Part shown: positions 59,011 to 64,000 of the stretch, one piece after another | Numbering within the stretch: position 1 is the first letter of the stretch | Layout: every line of letters begins with the position of its first letter | Assembly: GCA_030248225.1 (NCBI GenBank) | Contig: JASANE010019266.1 | Location: forward strand, 62,001 to 126,000 | Length of the DNA stretch: 64,000 nt | Source: Trileptium ribeirensis | Lineage: Eukaryota > Nematoda > Enoplea > Enoplida > Thoracostomopsidae | Direction: 5' to 3' | Position numbers and translations under genes: made by a program | The notes under the pieces: generated by a model | Seen by the model: the letters and a program-made list of their open reading frames with translations, nothing else | Databases searched by the model: none | Told to the model about the DNA's origin: nothing

Positions 59011-61808
59011 ATGGTCTAAAGAATTTATCAATATACAACAAGACATTAAATGCAAATTCCCCGATCGGGCATAGAAAGTAATGATGCCCGAATACCCACC
59101 CGAATTAATGGAATTGGGCGCATGGGAAACCAGTCCGAGTGATACAACACCCACGGAAACTCAGGTAACCGAGCCATACATCGGGTTTTTCCGAAGCTGG
59201 GTCGCACAACAGCTATTATAGACTGCCAAAAAGGAAGCTTGGATCGGACATGTACCGCGCGTATGCCCAGCACTCATCGACCGGAAAGTCCACTATGTTA
59301 CAATACATAAGTTGACCCGAGTGGGCCTGGCCCCAATTTTGTGTCTACCCCCCTTGTATTTGGTGTTGTTCGATCCCGTTTTTCGTTCAGAGAACGAATT
59401 TGGCCCCGGCCCACCGAAATTCCGTCGGGAACCCACTGTCGTCTCCCTTTCCGTGTCCCTCTTTTTCTTCTTTCTGTTTTCGCTCTTTTTCTCCTTTTTG
59501 TTTTGTTTTCTTTGCGCGTGTTCGTTCTCGCATATACTGACCAATTTGGTCGTCGCTTGTTCTACTTCCGCCATGAACTCATGGCTCTTTTGGTGTTGTT
59601 CTGTCCTCGTCAATCTAATGAATGAAGCAGGAAAGAACGACGAGGATACCCCAAAGAGAAACAAAAAAAGCAAGACTCGCAAATATATTTATATTTTCAT
59701 GTATATATTTTATATATAAAATTTAATAAAATTTTAGAGTTTTATAGACATATAGTATATACGTATATAAGAATGGAGGCAGACTCGCGACAAAGAAAGG
59801 GGCGGGTTTGGGGACCGGTAGCGGCCCCCGGGAGACCCAGCCGGGGTAGTCCTCCCGCCAAACGTTTCCCGGGTGGATGCCCCGTCCCCAACTCCCGTTG
59901 GGTCTCGTTCTCTAAGCCACGCCCCCCGAGACGTTTGAAAGCGGGTGCATCAGAATGAAAGGCCATGACAGCATGCGGTTTTTGGACGTACCAAGATGAC
60001 CTCCTGGTTGAGATTCATGTTTATAGAACCGGATTAGCTGGTCGGCATACCGATGTAACAAAGACAGCAAAAGCAACTGACAGATGGTGCTGTGAGTGGG
60101 ACGATGCTTAAGCGGGACGTAACATGCCGACTCATCGGATTATTAGATTAATCGCGATGTCCTCGAGTATTGTGCGAAAGATTGGTGTTTGTTCGCCTTC
60201 CGGCCACTAAGACCATGATACTCTGCAGTGATACGGGTAGGCAATCCAAAAGAGAAAAGATAGTAATTTACCTGGGGAGGAATTGCAGAAACGATATGTC
60301 TCGAAAAGTCACTTACGGGAATTATACAAGCATTTAGAGGATTTCATTCTTATGATAGATGATTGCAAATCTATTGAAGATATTTGGCCCCCGTGAGCAA
60401 TCTAACCGTGTACATACGGGAAATCTCGAGTTCAGTTTCAGGAAATGGTTGAGATCACAGATGTTCGATCTCCGACTATTCGGAGGGTTCAAATTGGATG
60501 TCGGCAATTTCGACTGAAGCCGACTCTCCGTAACGAAAACGACGGCTTACGGTAGCTGACAACCTTAAGCTTCCGGAAGTATTCCCAATTGGACACCGCG
60601 GGAAAACCCGAAAAAAGTGCGTGGTCGACGACTAACAGCGATTGGACGGCGAGGAAGTCGCTATCTCAAAATACGGCTGAAGATTTCGAACTTACGAGTG
60701 ATACACTGAATCAAGGAATCAGTCTGACTTCAGCAGCATGGAGGTCGGTCGGCTCTACAGACCGCCTCCGTTGCTAGTGTTGTATGTTGTGTTTCGTTTA
60801 CGATTTTCATCTGTATTCATAACTCGGCTTCGACGGCTGATTTGGTTTTATCAGCGGCTCATGGATTTTGACGTATAAGGTGGCGAACTAGGTCAGAGGC
60901 TATTCTCTTCGGAACCCTACGGAGGCGCTGCGCCCAGAGGATTTCTTGATTGACAGTAGCCAAACGCACGTTTCCTCCCAAGTCGGATTCCTGTCCGCTT
61001 CTAGGCGAATCCAAACTTCCCCCTTGAAAGGTTACACACAGCGTTTTCTGCAACACAAGTCTGGAGGTCGAGTTCCGAGTCGGGTGATAAGAAATGCCAA
61101 TAGTCGAAGTCACTCTGAGTCCTCGCGGCCCTAGGCAGACCTTAAAGCCACTTCATTTGGATACAGTAGATCCAAGCTTTACATGATTTACTGAACTGAG
61201 TTAGTTTTGCAGAAATTTCCCTGAGGCGACTGCGCTTAAAATTTTTCCTGGCATACTTACGGATTCTATTTAATCTAGGTGTTGCGTTACAGGTTTACTG
61301 TTTGTCGGCTTTGTTCAAAACTGTGTAGCGAGTAGAAGGTTCGGTGCTCATGAGGCTTTTGAGGTCGGACGGATTTGAGAACTAGGATGGAAGACAGGGG
61401 CTCACATGAGCATCACCGAGTCTGCGGGTTAAATGAAAGTCGATGATTTCATTGTGAGCTAAGAAAATTTGGTAGGGAGAAGAAGAACAAAATTCTAGGA
61501 CAGTAACAGCTTGAGCGTCAGGGATATTGCATCGCTTCGCTTTATTCGTTCGTATTTTTGATAGCTTTCTTGTGTTCTAATATTTCTTCATTTTGTATTA
61601 TCCAGTATACATACAGGCTTTTATGCACAGCATAAGCACATATTACTTTGATGAACCAGACTAGCCTGTTTTGGTGCGATCGTGGGCTATTTCGAAAGTT
61701 TGCTTCGGGCCTTACATTCTAGGAGGAGGTTTTAACGGAGAAAAGCGCTGACCGATCTATCAACCGTTAACATCCCAGTCCCAGAGCACGAGCCGTCGGT
61801 TCATACAG

Positions 61809-61816
61809 TATAAATA
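61809..61816 (+). promoter_or_regulatory. TATA box of 3' repeat
   Basis: TATAAATA in ATACAGTATAAATAGCGG is the counterpart of the box at 45227, with the same spacing to the hairpins. Confidence 0.55.
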
Positions 61817-61915
61817 GCGGTTAAGAGCAGTCAAAATTGCAGCTTGGCTAGATATGTGGGTGAGCTAGGCACAAAACATGACGTTTGGAAAGCGCCACCA
61901 CCGATTGAAAATTAA

Positions 61916-62000
61916 CTCGATCTGAGGAAAACTTTGGCCTCAGATCGAGCGGGAACAAAACCCCTGATTGTTTTAGTAGCGACTTGATCGCTGAGTTTTG
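61916..62000 (+). other. Paired hairpins in the 3' repeat leader
   Basis: The 12-bp stem (61916-61927 with 61938-61949) is unchanged from the 5' copy. The outer stem of the second hairpin has one mismatch (GAGTTTTG instead of GGGTTTTG), while the inner AGCGA/TCGCT stem is intact. Confidence 0.8.
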
Positions 62001-62444
62001 ACTTTTTCTTTTACCGACGCGGCCCTTTGGGCTTTCAGGTAGCATTCACAGGTTCACATTTTTTTAGATTTTGAGTTTACTGATTGCAGTCGTAGCGATG
62101 TATCTCTCTCCTCGCTTATAGTCAGTCATTAGCACGATGACTGAGGTGCTCGCTCGCCTATAAGTCACGCCAACCTTCGTGAAATATCAAAAATATGAGC
62201 GTTGGTAGCGCACGCACACAATGGCAGCGCAGCGCAGTAGTGCAACAGCAACACAACGCAAGATAACAACAAAGGAAAATAAAGACGAGAAGAGAGAGGA
62301 AGGAGCATAGAGAATTTAGGATTTAGGACTGAGTTGCAGGACGACGAAGGGGTTAGGAGGTGGTCTCGGTGGGACCGCCAATGAGTTGGAGGCCCAAATC
62401 TAACGAAAGCCAAGGAGTCGAACCTAACAACGAGACTATCGAAG

Positions 62445-64000
62445 TTCGCCAAGGAAGGTATATAATTGGTGGAATTGTGAGCCAACTTCGGGCACGTCTA
62501 GTGCTCCTTACGTTAATGCTGAACGCCCCCAGGAAGTACGATACAGCCCAGCTGTAGGACAGCCACGATAACCCGTCATAACGGTCATGACGATAAAATT
62601 GGTGGTCTGGGGGATCGCCAAAGATGGCACCAGCTCGCCTGTCGACTAAAATCGCCATGGAAATGTTTAGTGAGGGCGACCCCTCAAAGTGTTCAAAATC
62701 GCGCCCCCCGATAATTATAACGTAGTTCAGGGTGTACTCTACCACCACAATAAATTTCATCGCTGTACCACCATTCGCGGATTTTTGTGGGGGCAGTCCA
62801 ACTTTCACTTACAACAGAATCACTTTATAGCCTGTCCGTCTCGAATCCGCTCGCAGGACTACTGCAAAGCCATCTGAGGAACTAGGCACGGAGGCTGAGT
62901 GAAAATTCCCGGTTACTAGGATATTCGGCACTCGTTGGTATCGGCCGTGCGATAGGAAAATACAAGACCTTTGGTCGCCAGGGCATATAAAAACTACCCT
63001 CATGCAGTCAATATGTTAATATGGGAGTGTCCTTCGCCGACTAAAGTATGATTTCATCGCGACCCCGTAACTAGCTTAAACCCGGGCAATAGGTCCTACA
63101 TGATCGGTCAGTCACCTGAATAGTAGTTGGCCGTAACCCACGTAGGACCTACCCCTTTGGTGGGACCATAGGGAAGTACCGGTATGAATTCTGGGTAGAA
63201 CTATGGAATTAGTCGTTTACACCAGACGGATATATCCCTTATCCGGTCGTATAGATAGTACCTCGCACATCTATTTCGTCGTTTGCTAACATCGTCTATT
63301 TCTACTATATTCTATGACGCAGTTAATACCATGCTTGGAGCCCTACTACAGCTGATCTTATAAACGTGACCATACACTGTTTTTGTACCATGATTTGATG
63401 CTTTTTATTATGCGATTACATGTACCGTATTCGATTGAGTATCTGGGTATTGGAAGATAAATTAGGCACGGTCCACCACTTGCTTGCGTTTACCTGCGTC
63501 CCATAAATGGTTTAAGCACTATTAGCGAAGTCCTGCTTCTTCACCCTTGCTCGAATAACACGCGGCCGACCCCCATAAGTCCAGAAAGGCTTCCCCCCCC
63601 CCCGTAATTTCTATGAATGCTAGTAACGCCACCCTCTACAGAGAGTGAATTTCGAAGCACGCCGGAACTTACGGCCGTCCCTTAGCTGAGTCGGTTATCA
63701 TTAAAATAGGGTATCACGGGGATGATAGTTTCCGGCCCGGCATTCTCCGGGATCACATTCACTCGTGCCGCTACTTCCCTTATCGTTGAATACGGCCTAC
63801 TAAAATTGGTGCTTGAATACCGTTGAACATAACCTGTATTTTCCTGCGTACTTATATTGATACCCTCGCTCGTTACGTTGTAAATAGACTCAAATAAAAT
63901 CTTGAAAATCACGCATGGTGTTCCGTGTTGTTCATTCTCAAGCACAATACGTACGTCCGTTCGTATTGGTTAACTCTACACGCCCCGGCTTGTTTGTGAG
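62445..64000. other. Unassigned sequence after the large element
   Basis: A frame at 62677-62877 (with PPDNYNVVQGVLYHHNKF) vaguely resembles retroelement pol linker sequence but has no diagnostic motif. GC-richer text continues to about 63.3 kb, so related retroelement DNA may extend past the 3' repeat. A C run lies at 63594-63603. A minus-strand frame at 63682-63945 is not recognised. Confidence 0.3.

Larger units (their letters stand above)
42937..62444 (+). mobile_element. ~19.5-kb Ty3/gypsy-type element with ~3-kb direct terminal repeats
   Basis: Direct repeats at 42937-45865 and 59296-62444 bound 13.4 kb of coding-like DNA on the plus strand. The internal order is unknown acidic frames, envelope-like module, protease, RT, RNase H, integrase, Pro/Arg-rich frames and an SGNH-like module. 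The RT (52.6-53.5 kb) and protease-RT-RNaseH-integrase order define it as Ty3/gypsy. All genes carry stops or frameshifts. GC content is visibly higher than in flanking DNA. I found no target duplication, primer-binding site or polypurine tract, so the terminal repeats may be LTRs of one old insertion or the shared 5' parts of two tandem copies. Confidence 0.8.
59296..62444 (+). repeat. 3' long direct repeat (LTR)
   Basis: It starts TGTTACAATACATAAGTTGA and parallels the 5' copy through the C/T-rich tract (59445-59510), TATA box, hairpins and Gln/Lys/Arg-rich end. It contains about 280 bp (59636-59917: an AT-rich run of ATATATTTTATATATA type, then GC-rich text) that is missing from the 5' copy, and it lacks shorter segments present there near 43600-43800. 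No CA end or target duplication is visible at 62444. Confidence 0.8.

Noticed and set aside
1..64000. Bacterial operons, CRISPR arrays or phage modules
   Set aside because: No long tightly packed genes, no ribosome-binding pattern and no regular short repeats with unique spacers. LINE, gypsy, hAT and piggyBac remnants mark it as eukaryotic.

Overview
The window looks like non-coding, transposon-dense nuclear DNA from an animal, most likely an invertebrate. It is AT-rich, and I found no bacterial-style operon, no CRISPR array, no rRNA and no intact single-copy host gene. Almost everything recognisable is a broken mobile element or a repeat: L2-type and Jockey/R1-like non-LTR retrotransposons, several Ty3/gypsy fragments, non-autonomous DNA transposons with clear target-site duplications (two hAT-like, one piggyBac-like, a two-copy MITE family), and tandem arrays. 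The host cannot be named from the sequence. Reading frames were judged by eye against family motifs, and no search was run.

Layout. 0-2.1 kb: four scattered copies of a ~50-bp motif. 2.1-3.0 kb: minus-strand LINE 3' end. 2.97-3.38 kb: MITE, with a second copy at 17.30-17.70 kb. 4.47-5.74 kb: 85-bp tandem array carrying a 64-bp GC-rich insertion. 7.9-13.7 kb: a degenerate Ty3/gypsy element split inside its reverse transcriptase by an L2-clade LINE. 13.7-15.1 kb: a hAT-like element with an 8-bp target duplication and an exact 202-bp internal tandem duplication. 15.7-17.3 kb: a pair of direct repeats. 18.6-19.0 kb: ~93-bp repeats. 19.44-19.70 kb: a piggyBac-like MITE with tRNA-like Pol III boxes. 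22.18-22.51 kb: a hAT-like MITE. 25.8-27.0 kb: an element with A/T-tract inverted ends. 27.6-28.9 kb: minus-strand gypsy integrase remnant. 29.4-30.2 kb: Jockey-like RT remnant. 31.46-32.76 kb: a minisatellite open in several frames on both strands. 34.35-34.6 kb: palindromic repeats. 36.6-38.0 kb: a possible LTR plus gag-like remnant. 42.47-42.94 kb: a 172-bp satellite.

The main object is at 42.94-62.44 kb: a ~19.5-kb Ty3/gypsy-type element bounded by direct repeats of about 2.9 and 3.1 kb, more GC-rich than its surroundings. Between the repeats the order is: unknown acidic reading frames; an envelope-like membrane glycoprotein module; protease, RT, RNase H and integrase; proline/arginine-rich reading frames; and a last module resembling an SGNH (GDSL-type) hydrolase. 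Every module carries frameshifts or stops, and the RT YxDD motif reads YIDV, so this copy is dead. Its gene order (membrane glycoprotein before pol, hydrolase-like module after integrase) is the best candidate for something not described before. Both long repeats keep a TATA box followed by a pair of stable hairpins.
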